Positions 1-11,324 of a DNA stretch of 64,000 nucleotides are shown piece after piece (positions within the stretch are counted from its first letter, which is position 1; each line of letters starts with the position of its first letter). The stretch spans positions 61,461,805 through 61,525,804 of the forward strand of contig OX123190.2 in the NCBI GenBank assembly GCA_944739405.2. Direction: 5' to 3'. The translations under genes were made by a program, and so were the position numbers. The notes beneath the pieces are model-generated. The model had not been told where the DNA came from, ran no database searches, and saw only the letters and a list, made by a program, of their open reading frames with translations. Source of the stretch: Euclidia mi. Taxonomy: Eukaryota > Arthropoda > Insecta > Lepidoptera > Erebidae.

Positions 1-13
1 TCTTTCCTATGAT

Positions 14-3000
14 ATGTTTTCCTACAATACTGGCAAATTAAACAAACAAGGTATTTATCACATACTTAGACAGATAATGGCTAGAATAGAAATCGACATG
101 AGAATATATCCCTATAACTGCAGCAATCCCACTGTGTCTAATAAACACCTCTTAAACGAGGAAATTGAGACCGGAGGAAAAACGAAGAAGCAGTTTTTTC
201 TACTACAATAATCTATATTTTATCTATATTCTCCACCAGAATATAGCAGGAGTCATTAATAAATGCGACAGTTTAACTATAAATTTGGAAGAACTAGAAA
301 AGAATATGAAACCTGTTGATATTATTTGTATAACTGAGCACTTTATGACACCCGAGCAAGAAGAATTACTCAATATTCCCAACTTCCGACTGGCAACAAG
401 TTTTTCTAGAGATACCAAAAGAGGAGGCGCTTGTATATTAACTAGGATAGGTCACCATTACAAAGTACTAAAAAATAATTATGCTGTTAAAAATATTATT
501 GAATATTGTGCTATAGAACTTAAGGAACATGGTCTCATAATAGTCTGTGTCTATAGAGTACCAAATTCTAGCATGTATGTTTTTCTCGATAATTTAGAAA
601 GCTTACTAAGGCAGTTATGTGATAACACAAACAAAAAAATTTTGATATGTGGTGACTATAACATTGATGTTACTAAGAAAAATCGGCAAACACTCGAATT
701 TGTATATCTCCAACAAAGCCACAACTTAAAGTTGGAAATAAAAGAACCCACTAGACTATGTAGCAATACTTGTATAGATAACTTTGCACATAATATTCGC
801 AATTGTAAAAGTGAGATACTCGAATTAGGATTATCAGATCATACAGGTCAAGTACTGAAATGCCCTGTTAAAAAGACTTGTGTGATTAAGGGCTGGCACA
901 TAAAAAGGCGTGACATCTGTAATGAAAATTTAAGCATTTTTAAGGAATGTCTACAAAACTTAACATTCACATCAGTCTATGAAACCGAGGACCCTAATCA
1001 AGCATTCAATTGTTTTCTAGATCTTTTTTTGTGTTTCTACATTTTATGCTTTCCTTATAAAACGATTACCAAGAATATAAAGAAAAGAATATCATGGATA
1101 TCAAAAGGGATCAAAATATGTAGTAAAAGAAAAAAAGCATTATTGTGGGAGTATAGGAAGTATAAAACCGTTGATCACAAACGTGCATTTAAAAAGTATT
1201 CAGCTAGATTAAAGAAAATTATATCTCTTACACAAAAGGCACAAAATAACCATTTTATTAAAACTGCGCAAAATAAGTCAAAAGCAACCTGGTCCATTAT
1301 TAATTCAACAAAATCTAATTTTCCTAAGGAACCTATAATTGAACTTTTAAGAAATGACATTAGTATTACCAATCCTGTTGACATAGCCAATTATTATAAT
1401 GATTATTTTATAGATCAAATTCAACAACAAATTACAATTAAATCATCTGACTCATCTTGTTCCTCGTGCCCAAATCTTAATATTCAATCTTGCGGCAATT
1501 CTATGTTCCTTTATCCAACAGTACCGACTGACATAGAAAGAGAAATAAAATTACTAAATAATACCCATAGTATAGGTTATGACGGTGTATCTACCAAGTT
1601 GGTGAAATACGTTTCTACGACAATCTCGGGTCACTTAAGCCATATTATTAATTTATGCATCACTAATGGTACCTTTCCAGAGAGACTTAAAACCTCCGTT
1701 GTAATCCCACTCTACAAAAAAGACGAAAAACATAATGTCAAAAACTACAGACCAATAGCACTGATTCCTATCTTCTCTAAGGTTTTTGAAAAGGTTCTTT
1801 ACAATGGTTTGAGCAACTATCTTGAAGAAAACCATATTTTAGTTAATGAACAAAAGGGTTTTCGTAAGGGAAAAACTATAAACCTTGCAATATACGATCT
1901 AGTCAAACATATCATAACCAATATGGACAAAAAAATCCTGTTTGTGCTATCTTTATGGACATGAGCAAAGCTTTTGACCGTGTAGACCATGACATGCTAT
2001 TGCAGAAACTTAACATGTATGGAGTCAGAAGTAAAGTGCTAGATCTAATTGCATCTTATTTATGTGGGAGAAAATAATTTACACAAATTACGCAGATATG
2101 CTCTCAAACATTACACAAAAAAAATTACGTCTCTGACACCAGAATTATTAAGTCTGGTGTACCACAAGGGAGTGTGCTAGGGCCATTATTGTTTATAGTG
2201 TACATTAACGACCTTCCTAAGCATATCAAATACCCTATGGTGCTTTTTGCTGATGACAGCACAGTAGTCATAAAATGTGATAAACTGAATGAATATGAAA
2301 ATGAAATTAAACAAACACTGCGTACAATCATTCAATGGCTCGTAAAAAATAAACTCGAAATAAATATAGAAAAAACAAAAATAATGCACTTTTTCCAAAG
2401 AAAGCAAATAGAAAATATTAATACTAACTACGACGATAAAATCATATCCCCTTCGAACGAAACTAAATTTCTTGGCATACTTATCGACTGTAATTTGTCA
2501 TGGAAGTCACATGCCGAAAATGTATGTTCAAGACTAAGTACGTCATCATATGCTCTATATAAACTTGCCAAGATAGTTAGTAAGGAAGTAGTCCTTACTG
2601 CCTACCATGGACTAGTCGCATCTGTACTCAGATATGGTATAATATTCTGGGGCAACTCTGTCCTTAAAGATCTTGTTTTTAAAGCACAGAAAAGGTGCAT
2701 TAGGGCTATTTGCAATATAGACAATATGACTAGCTGCCAACCTTACTTTAAACAACTAAATATCTTAACTTTGCCATCTCTTTATATCTATGAAGTGAAT
2801 GTTTTTGTAAAATGTAATCCTAATTTCTACAATGTAGCTTTCAAAAGTTATTATAGACAGTTGCGAGACAAAAATAAACTAGCGCTAGAAGTACCTTATG
2901 GAGCCACTGCACTTATGAATAAGAGTTTTTTTGTCATGTTGTCTCTCATTTATAATAAATTGCCAGACCATATAAAAACACTAGCTGTATCGCAATTCAA

Positions 3001-3082
3001 GTCTAAGCTGTTCAAATTTTTTATTGACAAGTGTTACTATGGCATACGTGATTATTTGCTTGACAATGTTAGTTTTACTTGA
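14..3082 (+). mobile_element. Non-LTR retrotransposon (Jockey/CR1-like), damaged
   Basis: This LINE reads through an upstream ORF1-like piece (14-211), an APE-type endonuclease and a reverse transcriptase. A related LINE occurs at 31145-34212, where the same ORF1-end to endonuclease junction can be seen. The element probably starts before the window. No clean 3' end or target-site duplication was found; the coding part stops at 3082 and AT-rich DNA follows. The clade is an inference from the RT motifs; Jockey, CR1 and Daphne-like lineages were not separated by eye. Confidence 0.85.
165..3082 (+). pseudogene. LINE ORF2: endonuclease plus reverse transcriptase, frameshifted
   Basis: ORF2 of a non-LTR retrotransposon, which would nick the target and prime reverse transcription from the nick. 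The endonuclease covers roughly residues 50-230 of the first frame: HQNIAG at the start, ICITEHF with the catalytic Glu, ICGDYNIDV, and LSDHTG near its end. RT follows with YRPIALIPIFSKVFEKV and GFRKGKT. Frame 3 is lost in the A-run near 1928-1935, consistent with one missing base. Frame 2 carries on with FMDMSKAFDRVDHD, meets a TAA at 2075-2077, then continues with SGVPQGSVLGPLLF and the catalytic LFADDS, ending at 3082. One frameshift and one nonsense codon make it inactive. The motifs leave little doubt about the family. Confidence 0.88.
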
Positions 3083-3117
3083 AAATAATTAAATTAAAGT
3101 AATTATGTATTATTCAG

Positions 3118-3530
3118 AGCCGTGTGGTTGACGGCATAGAATACAAGTGTCACCACCCGCTATCTTCCCGTGGGTGTCGTAAGAGGCGACTAAGGGATAA
3201 CACGATGCAAATACCATCTTTGCGTAGAGACGGAAAACTCGACATCAAACCCTATACGACTGCCTCGTTGGTCTCGCGGCATAAATGTGCGCGTGGGATC
3301 GGGAGGTCCCGGGTTCGATTCCTGGGTCGGGCAGTGTTATTGGGTATTTCTGTCACGAAATTTTCAGTAGCAGCACGGAGTCTGGAAATGTGCCCGGTAC
3401 GGCAATAGGCTCGCCCCCTATTACGTGGGACTAAAGTATATCTGGTGAAAAGTGGGTGTAGAAATACACCTCTGCCTACCCCTTCGGGGATAAAAGGCGT
3501 GACGATATGTATGTATGTATGTATGTATTA
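3118..3530 (+). repeat. LINE 3'-end motif followed by tRNA-derived SINE with RTE-like tail
   Basis: The left part (3124-3262) holds a dispersed motif, GTGGGTGTCGTAAGAGGCGA; related copies lie near 29460-29510 (minus strand) and 32300-32335. The right part looks tRNA-derived: an A-box-like TTGGTCTCGCGGC near 3268 and a B box GGTTCGATTCC near 3312. The 3' end reads CTCTGCCTACCCCTTCGGGG, then AAGGCGTGA, then (ATGT)n to about 3528. That tail matches the RTE elements in this window. The boundary between the two parts is estimated. Confidence 0.7.
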
Positions 3531-4870
3531 TTCATATTTAAAGTCCTATCCATTATATAACTTTTAATTTTACTATAATACAATTTTATTAGATTTAATT
3601 TATTTTTGACATTAGATATTTTAATAGTTGTTTTGTCTTTTTTGTTTTGATTATTTCACTGACATTCTTATATAATTAATATAGTTCTATTGACATTTTA
3701 AGTAAATATTCATTATTCATTATTTTAAGTATGACATATGCATTTTGTATTAGGTAATCAATATTATTTAAGTTATAACTTTCTGAAATAAGTGTGTAAG
3801 AACACGAATGACCATAATTATTTTTCATTATATAATTCAATTATTTTTATTATTTCAAGGTAGACTACTAACTTAATTTAACCCCTCCCGCGCGGGACGT
3901 AAAAAATAAAAAATGGCCGGTAGGGCAGGCTGCTTTACCTCTTGATCGAGCAACAGCTGGCCGGCGTCATTATTTTACCTATATCTCAGTTAGTTTTCAA
4001 CGTATCACAAAAATAATGACGGTTTTTGCATCCTTGAAATATGCTTAGAAAACTTATTATAGATATATGATGTATAATTACCTTTTCTCTGCAGTTCGTT
4101 GAAATAAAACTCGAAAACATGAAAAAATCCTCTTCAATAAAACTTTTAACACACACTATCTCACAAATATTTAGCATTTTAGCAATTATTCACATCACTT
4201 TATATACCTTACTTAATGAATTATTGAATTTAATCAACAGTTAATATCAACTTCACTTACATTTTTATAAATCAACAAAAGTTTAAACACATCATCGGAA
4301 TACGAAACGGCCGCCATAATCGCGCGTGAAACTGTGCCGACTTAGATACAATTTCGTAAATATCAAAACCATAAGTTTATTATTTTATTATTATTTACTC
4401 ATTAGTTTGTGATAAATAAGAAAGGTTATGAGTAATAGAACCCACTTTTAACTACCTAATCTTACAAAACTGAAATACGGACGGGTATATTTACAACTTG
4501 CCGCCATTTTTGATAATGATATTTTGAAAATCGTTTTTCGTTATATTTTATACAATGATCATATCTTAACTATATTTTATAGCAAACAAGATTAGTTTGC
4601 AAGTATAATGACATATAATACATATAGTGAAATTACGAGATTGCGACGCTACACGTTTTTCAAAGCAGAGCTCTCGTCACTCTAACGCGCGCGAAATCGA
4701 ACTTGTGGCAAACAATTTTCAGTCGTTATTATTGCAAAAAAACGTCTATAAAAATGACAACCAATTACAATGCAGAATTAAAAAGAATATTCATACTTTG
4801 CAATAGTGGAACATAATCTTATTGGTGGAATCATTTTAACGTCATTTCAAGTAGTGAAACATGGCGCTGT
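3531..4870. other. Unassigned AT-rich DNA
   Basis: No coding sequence with a recognisable family is seen. A GC-rich island at 3885-3965 reads like a fragment of a repeat. A short minus-strand reading frame starts with ATG at 4177 and runs to a consensus-like splice donor (AAAAG|GTAATT) near 4083. It could be a first exon, but nothing confirms that. Two GCCGCCAT motifs lie at about 4309 and 4500. Confidence 0.5.
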
Positions 4871-4873
4871 CGT

Positions 4874-4950
4874 TGCGGGACATACGTGTTTCCCGCAAGC
4901 GCTGGACGGAACAAATTTTCCTGGGACATACGTATGTCCCGCCTGCGTTC
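4874..4950. repeat. Two spaced palindromic GGGACATACGT motifs
   Basis: A perfect 18-bp palindrome, GGGACATACGTATGTCCC, occupies 4923-4940. About 45 bp upstream, at 4877-4895, lies a degenerate version (GGGACATACGTGTTTCCCG). Each is followed by a similar 10-bp block (AAGCGCTGGA and CTGCGTTCCA), so the unit appears duplicated. The function is unknown; it could be a transposon sub-terminal repeat or a protein-binding dyad. Confidence 0.7.
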
Positions 4951-5024
4951 CAGTGGTTAAAACATTTGCACGCCGAATGGTAATAATATAGTGAAACTGT
5001 AAAATAGTATAAGATCTGTAATTT

Positions 5025-5062
5025 AACCTGTATTATGCAAATAAATGAATTGATTGATTGAT
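5025..5062 (+). repeat. LINE-like 3' tail with ATTG repeats
   Basis: The sequence ATGCAAATAAATGAATTGA followed by (TTGA)n resembles the end of an insect LINE: a polyadenylation-like AATAAA and then a short simple repeat. It abuts the start of the next LINE fragment at about 5063. No coding part of this element remains upstream. Confidence 0.45.
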
Positions 5063-5087
5063 TCAACACCAATCTCCTATCTCTCCA

Positions 5088-6611
5088 GTCTCCTCGCAGA
5101 CAAAAACTCCTTCACATCCTGAAGTCAGCCAACCTTAATGTTTTGCCACTTCAAGCTACTCACCATAACACCAATGGTGACGATACCTGGCTCGACTTGA
5201 TGTTAACCTCTAATCCTTCTCTAGTTGTTTCCCACGGTCAATATCCCGCTCCTGGCTCTTCCCACCATGACCTTCTTTTCCTTACATACGCGCTTAAACC
5301 CCCTAAACCTCACCCTAAAATATTGCACATACGTAGCTTTGGTAGGATGAATGTGGAGAGGCTCCGATCGGATGCCTCATCTATCGATTGGGCACCTTTG
5401 ATGGCGGCAGTTTCCATAGATAATAAAGTTGATATATTCAATAAAGCTGTTATACAGCTTTACGACATCCACGCCCCTATAAGGAAAATAAAATTGAAAC
5501 GTCCACCAGCACCATGGATGACCAGGTTGGTACAGATGGCGATAAGGAGAAGAGATCGTGCTTTCCGAACGTTTAAAAGAAATCGTTCCGATGGCAACTG
5601 GTCCTATTACAAGGCCGCAAGAAATTGCTGCAATCAGATGATACGCAAGGCCAAACGCAGACATATCATTAGTAATATTGACTCCGGATCGCCAGGTGAT
5701 ATCTGGAGATTCCTGGGGACTCTAGGAATAGGCAGATCGAAGCAGTGCAATCTTCCGCCGGCTATTGGGTTGCACGATATAAATAAACATTTCATCACCT
5801 CGAATACTTTAGGTCATCTAACCCTGCGTCAAACGGTTGATTTCATTGCGCGATTGCCTTCTCTAAATATTGATTCCTTAAATTTTTCTCCCGTTTCTTC
5901 AGGTGAAGTTAGAAAATCTATCCTATCCGTCAAGTCAAAGGCAGTGGGCTACGATAAGATTAATCGTCGCATGATCACCACTGTCCTCGACCAACTCCTT
6001 CCTGCTATCTCCCATATCATCAACTTCTCCTTTACCTACCTCCTGCCAATATCCCAAAGTGTGGCATAAAGCTTACGTTCGTCCTCTTCCCAAAGTCTCT
6101 AATCCCACTATGCCGAACCACTATAGACCCATATCCATCCTCCCATTCCTATCTAAAATCCTAGTGGCTCGTGTTCACAAGCAGCTTTCCAAATTTATCC
6201 TTGCCAACAATATCCTTAGTCCTCTTCAATACGGGTTTCGGCCTGGGCACAGTACTGTTTCCGCTCTAGTCAAAGTGACTGGCGATATTAGGGTGGGCGT
6301 GGAGAAAACTGAGTCAACCGTGTTAGCTTTGGTTGACTTCTCAAACGCCTTTAATACCGTCTGTCACGATTTTCTCTTGGCTATCCTTTCACACCTTAAT
6401 ATTTCACCTGAGGCTCGGGATTGGTTCTCTTCATATCTTCGTGGACGCCAGCAGTAGGTTCGCATCGTCGAGTTGGTTTGATCTGGATGTTGGGGTTCCA
6501 CAAAGCAGAATTCTCTCTCCACTTCTATTTTCATTGTTTATTAATCTCATAACTTGTGAACTTCAGTGTGCGTATCACCTGTATGCTGATGACTTGCAGC
6601 TTTACTCTTAG
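5088..6611 (+). pseudogene. LINE ORF2, left half (endonuclease end and RT fingers/palm)
   Basis: The frame is open from before the first ATG at 5143. The protein enters within the endonuclease (TWLDLMLTSNPS, then SSHHDLLFLTYAL, equivalent to the SDH motif). RT motifs follow: AVGYDKINRRMI, then after a frameshift near 6050-6065 NHYRPISILPFLSKI, YGFRPGHSTVSAL and ALVDFSNAFNTVCHD. A stop after LRGRQQ (6455-6457) and a further frame change lead into DVGVPQSRILSPLLFSLFIN and the catalytic HLYADDLQLYS, which stops at 6611 just before the Copia element. At least two frame breaks show it is dead independently of the insertion. Confidence 0.85.
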
Positions 6612-6623
6612 GCACCGGTAGAC

Positions 6624-6770
6624 TGTTGTAAATATTTTAATATTTAGAATAAAAATATTGATTGACTTCTCAATAATTTTAATGAAGTGACATATATTGA
6701 CAAAACATAATTCAAACTATAAAAAGAATACAGAACACATTAGGCTTGGTAGCCAGCACATATTACAACA
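6624..6770 (-). repeat. Copia 3' LTR
   Basis: Terminal repeat of the minus-strand Copia element, 147 bp, TG...CA-type ends inside 8-bp inverted termini (TGTTGTAA/TTACAACA). It is preceded by the TAGAC target duplication. Confidence 0.95.
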
Positions 6771-6806
6771 TACGCCCACTTAATGGCTATTAGCCTAATT
6801 TGGGTA

Positions 6807-7714
6807 CTATACAGTTAAACCAATGCCCTTCACACAAATATCATGAGCTACATGCCTTAAAGGCTTGGTTAAAACATCAGCGGGCATATCGGCTGTAGGT
6901 AAGTATTTCAATTGAATAGTACCATCTGAAATCTTTTGCACGAATAAAGTGAAATCGTATATCGATATGTTTTGTACGATTGTGATGAATTGGATTCTTG
7001 GCCAACATTTGTGCACTCTGGCTATCATTATAAATTGTTACTTATGCCTTAGAAATATTACTTATCTCTGACAGGAAACGACGTAAATACACGGCTTCTT
7101 TAGCACAGGAACTCAATGCCATGTACTCTGCTTCTGCGGAAGAAAGCGCTACTGTGGGTTGTTTCTTACACTCCCACGACACAGGATCTCCTCCAAACTC
7201 AGTATAAAAACCGGTATATGAGCGACGATCTGAGCAATCATTTGCAAAATCTGCGTCTGTAAAACAAGTAAGATACTTCCCAGTCTTCTTGTAACAAATA
7301 CTATAATCGATAGTCCCTTTCAAATACTGTGCAGCTAACCAGTGCGTCTTATCAAACTTAGTATTAAACTGACTCAGATAACTAACAGCAAATGAAATAT
7401 CTGGTCGAGAGTTCACTGCAATATACATAAGACTACCAATCAAACTCTGATATGGATATATGGACTCACAATGTTCTGCAGGAACCAACTTATTTGTAGT
7501 CAATGGAGTCTGTGCAGATTTACAATCAGACATATTGTACTGCCGTAAGACATCGCGTATAAAGCTGTGCTGAGTCAATTTAACAGAATTTCCACATTTT
7601 TGCACATTTAAGCCAAGAAAATATTTAATTTTTCCTAAATCTTTCACAGAGAAAAATTTGTTAAGATCGTTTTTGACACTGTCAAATATTTTGTCACTAT
7701 TGTGAAAAATTAAA
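6807..7714 (-). pseudogene. Copia pol, last part: RT end and RNase H
   Basis: Continuation of RT after the TIR transposon insertion: DILIFHNSDKIF, FSVKDLGKIKYFLGL, SLIGSLMYIAVNSRPDISF. RNase H follows with FTDADFANDCSDRRS and ALSSAEAEYMALSSC. A TAA at 7042-7044 interrupts the domain, which continues in frame with NDSQSAQ and HNRTKHIDIRFHF. A frameshift near 6935 then leads to YLPTADMPADVLTKPL, ending at 6807. One nonsense codon and one frameshift add to the insertion as inactivating lesions. Confidence 0.9.
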
Positions 7715-8399
7715 ATGTCATTAACCTTAGACAATTGATTGGTATCGCTTCGCTATACTAGACACCGCACTGCCTAAGAAAAATAGGTCCATAAGTGAGG
7801 CAACACATTATGACAGTATGTGTCAATCAAAAGCATCAAGACGCATGCGTGAAGAATTGTGTTGTCAGCTTCTCAACAGTTACCCGAGTTAATAGGAAAA
7901 TATTTTATACTGTGGTCTATTGGATGAGTAACTGGTTATAAATGTAGGTACAAAATTTACAATTATTTAAAAGCATCAATTTATTCGTGTATGGGTTAGG
8001 CGCAGGTTTCATCATCGAAAAAATGGTGGGTATATTATCCAATGATTTGGTTGTATCCAAATAGGTTGTTACATATGTTATTTACAAATTATTACGTATT
8101 CAAAATAATCTTGTAGGTTATAAGTTATTTAGAAAATAGTGCATTCTATTTCCTTTCTAGCCGTCAATTGTTAGTTACACATTATTTAGTACGTATACCA
8201 ATTTGACCTTTTAAGTTTTACTAAGGTTTATTTACTGTTAATAGTCATGTAGACACCAAAACTCACAAGTAACGATATACAATATTAACAGACTGCCATG
8301 TAGACGGTTTCGAGTTTGAATCTACGATGTACCCGCGTGCACCATTGTCTTTTCAAAGATATGTGCCTATTAAATTGCTAATGATCGCTTGCGCTGTGC

Positions 8400-8670
8400 C
8401 TCGGAGAGCATGTTAAATCGTCAGTCCCGGCTTTCATTAAGATCTTTGAAATTCTTTACGGGGAGTTAGTCCCCTAAAACAAACTGACACTGGTCTAAAC
8501 CCATGGAATATCGCTATCCCTTTGGGTTACGGAGTCAGGCGGCAGCCGCTCTGTGGAAAAGCAGATATTCTGTCATATCTGGTTGGACTAGTATGTAAGC
8601 GGACCCCAGGCTCCAAGTCGCAAGGTCTTGGATGCAACTGGAATAACGCTAGGACGATGATGATGGTGAA
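8400..8670 (+). repeat. Probable retroposon 3' end with GATGAT tail
   Basis: A GC-richer block inside the TIR transposon reads CCCGGCTTTCATTAAG, later GGCGGCAGCCGCTCTGTGG and GCAAGGTCTTGGATGCAAC, then ends in GACGATGATGATGG. The simple-repeat tail suggests the 3' end of a 5'-truncated LINE or SINE. The family was not recognised. Confidence 0.4.
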
Positions 8671-10030
8671 TGACTGCGATACGTATATACCTAATTATTC
8701 TAATAGCATCTACGTGTAATGAGTAGCTGAATGTGAGGCCCAAAAGATATTTATTCTGTAACCACGAGAAGATACTGCGTAAACTGTTGAACATTTTAGA
8801 TTTTTTTACTAATAATTAAAATAGATAAAATTGTTCTAGGTACCAAATTGTGTTGAAAGATTTTAAATTAGGTACTTTTTAAGGAATCTTATCTTATCTT
8901 TATTGCTTAAAATGAAGTCCAAACGCATGTGCGACCTATCACTACTTTTTAAAATTGGGACTAATCCCACCCTCATTCCCACTACTGTGTCACCTGTGTA
9001 GCCAGGTTCAGCAGCATTGACCATTGATGACAACGAGTTTTGACACTCGTGAAGTCCCGGGGAAAGTTAAACTGTCTTGGAACCCGCAACGAACTTAATC
9101 AGAAGTATATTGGAGGAGTTGGAAAATGAATAATCCACTTCCCTCCTTAACAAAGCGGGAGACAAGCAACGAAGAGATCTAGTGATGAGAAAAGATAAGC
9201 ACCACGGACATGAGCATTAACTAACCTATCACTACTGTTACTTTGTAAAACAATATGAGCTCACATTTGTTCAAGATGTCTGCCTTATATATTTACTTCA
9301 ACACTAAGTATATAAATTAATAATGTAAACATTAAACAATACATAAATATGTTAAATAAATAATAAGGTTAGATAAATGCAATAGATTATATTATAAAAT
9401 ACAATAACAATACATTTATATTATAAAAATCTCAACTACGAGGAAATTGTTCTTCTACGCGCAGCAACACTGAATGAATTTTTTGGTTTAATGTAATTTT
9501 AGGGTGAAATTTCAAATTTATTGTTATGTTACAGATGGTATGTGATCCCAGAGTCCTTCTTATTGCTTGCTGACTTATTTTTACTCGGGATAAAAGCGCA
9601 ACTTGGCATTGTACGGCGAATTATTTGCATAATTCATTTGGTGGATATATGCACCTGACACGCGGCTGTCAGTGTGACAGCCTCAAACCATGCCAACTGG
9701 CATGGTTTTTTCTGCCTCATTTTACAAATATGAGGGCTCCGTCTAGTAGAGCAGAGCGAGACCAATCATTATAGCCCGGCTACACGCTCCGTCTTGCCTG
9801 CGATCATGCCTGTACAAACCTGTTTGCGCAGGTAAGCGCGCGCGTGTGGACGGTAAGACGGTAGCTCGCGCAGTCCTGAAAGCGCGGCTTGTGCGATCGT
9901 CGACATGCTGAAGATTTGGACTGCGCAAACTTTACTTGCACGATTTTACTTGAACGTGTGGCCGGTTATTCAAGCCGCGCAACAGTCCGACGTAATTATT
10001 TTCGAGATTGTACGTACACGTCGCCGTCGT

Positions 10031-10168
10031 AAATAATAGTAGATTGTTGCATCGAGTGCAAAGTGTGTCATTAATGCACGAGTGTTATGTTGGTGCCAGA
10101 GCGCCCGCGAGGGCACTAAATTATCACGAGTGCATTAATTACTCACTTTAGCGAGGTGCGTAATCTAC
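10031..10168. repeat. Imperfect palindrome with ~55-bp arms inside the Harbinger
   Basis: The left arm (GTAGATT, CATTAATGCACGAGTG) pairs with the right arm (CACGAGTGCATTAATTACTC, GCGTAATCTAC) with several mismatches. A GC-rich centre near 10098-10116 forms its own short stem (GTGCC/GGCAC). It may be a nested MITE or a sub-terminal hairpin. Confidence 0.6.
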
Positions 10169-10572
10169 TTTTCTAACAACTACCAATCTTCCTACCATGA
10201 TAAAATATACCTACTCAAAATAAAAACTCAAGTTAATGAAAACAAAGTTTTATTACACAAACATTTAAAACTTACAGTTATTAAATGTGCAGTTATTAAA
10301 AGTGAAATAAGCACTTTTATTTGGAACATTAATTTCAGTTTTCGTTTGATTTATTCGTGAATAATAATTATTGATAATAATTATTATTCCTCATCGTCAG
10401 ACGATACATACATTATTAACATAAGAAGAATTTATTTTCTCACGCATTATTTTAATTTTGCTACATCTTTTAAGATATTCATTATAATGATATACTGTGA
10501 AAGACAATTTCTATGAACATTAAATACACAACATATCTAGCGTATTTAATTGGATAAGAAGTAATACTGCAT

Positions 10573-10643
10573 GTAATGGCGTTCCGTAGTCTCTGCCTAC
10601 CCCTCCGGGAAACAGGCGTGAGTCTATGTATGTATGTACATAT
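10573..10643 (+). mobile_element. 71-bp RTE 3'-end copy with 12-bp target duplication
   Basis: Only the last 71 bp of an RTE LINE are present: GGCGTTCCGTAGTC, CTCTGCCTACCCCTCCGGG, GGCGTGAGTC and the ATGT tail. It is flanked by GTAATACTGCAT at 10561-10572 and 10644-10655. This is extreme 5' truncation of the element seen at 34760-38234. Confidence 0.85.
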
Positions 10644-10717
10644 GTAATACTGCATTGCTTAAAATAGCTTCCAATATAACCCATTATATTTTTCTAATTT
10701 TTAATTGATAAAAATGG

Positions 10718-10990
10718 TTACTGTGGATTTTCCTTAGGAGATAGACCTATGCTATTGCGGACTTTTTTGTAGGTAATAATGAGTACTTTAATAATGTAGT
10801 AAATTATTTTTCTGTATCTAAATAGTTTTAGCAGCGCACGCCATGAAAGACATTTTCTGGCTGACTGGCGCATGACAGTATCTTGTTTTTTAATTATGGG
10901 TGTTACTAAGCGCAGTAACTCATTATAGGAGGTTTCATCCATTCTTAGATAACCTCTGTGTTCGTGTGAGTGTTCTGGATCTTCTCTCAA
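10718..10990 (-). pseudogene. Harbinger transposase fragment
   Basis: The first ~50 residues match the start of the insect Harbinger nuclease: HRGYLRMDETSYNELLRLVT, then PIIKKQDTVMRQS, which in the family precedes the catalytic region. Sense then degrades into AT-rich filler (YRKIIYYIIKV) and stops. The DDE residues are not present, so the fragment cannot be active. It lies inside the TTA-flanked element, which supports the identification. Confidence 0.8.
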
Positions 10991-11324
10991 ATCTTCGATT
11001 AAGTTAATATGTGAATGTATGTTTCTTCGTAAAAACCATCTTTTGCTCCACTTAATTATACGGCGTCGCTTGATTGCTTGTTGTTTTTTTTAAAGTAAAC
11101 AATTAAATAATGATCCTAATAATAAACCCTCTTCCGTTGGAAACATGGTGCATTGACGAGCTCTCAAAACACAACTAGGGACTGCACAGTTAAGTTTGCA
11201 CGAGCTTACCTGCACATTTGGCCACTACAGTGCGTTCCGTCTTTTTGCACAGTCCTAACTGCACAAACCGGACTGCGCAGGCAAGACGGAGCGTGTAGCC
11301 GGGCCTTTAGTCTATGTCATCAAC

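Larger units (their letters stand above)
9772..11306. mobile_element. PIF/Harbinger DNA transposon, internally degraded
   Basis: The inverted termini match over about 28 bp: GCCCGGCTACACGCTCCGTC at 9774 and its reverse complement ending at 11304. The flanking trinucleotide TTA at 9769-9771 and 11307-11309 is the canonical Harbinger target. Inside is a minus-strand remnant of the transposase (10718-10990). The sequences near both TIRs are rich in sub-terminal GTTTGCGCAGG/CTGCGCAGGC motifs. A 71-bp RTE tail sits at 10573-10643. It inserted into the right TIR of the element at 7726-11313. Confidence 0.85.
7726..11313. mobile_element. TIR DNA transposon, non-autonomous, with ~11-bp target duplication
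   Basis: This element splits the Copia RT at the YVDD codons. It is flanked by ATGTCATTAAC (7715-7725) and ATGTCATCAAC (11314-11324), which match at 10 of 11 positions. Its ends are imperfect inverted repeats of about 36 bp. The left one runs CTTAGACAATTGATTGG, then CGCT and TACTAGAC. The right one, read on the other strand, gives AGACTAATGATTGG, then CGCT and TACTAGAC. The right TIR is interrupted by a Harbinger at 9772-11306. Without it the element is about 2.05 kb and has no recognisable transposase. A 9-11 bp duplication would fit a Mutator-like family, but that is inference. Confidence 0.75.

Noticed and set aside
3263..3330. tRNA gene
   Set aside because: A and B boxes are present, but the acceptor arms do not pair and the sequence continues into a SINE body and RTE-like tail.
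9686..9712. Rho-independent terminator (CCATGCCAACTGGCATGG followed by T-run)
   Set aside because: The shape fits a bacterial terminator, but the context is an insect transposon; a hairpin in element DNA is the simpler reading.
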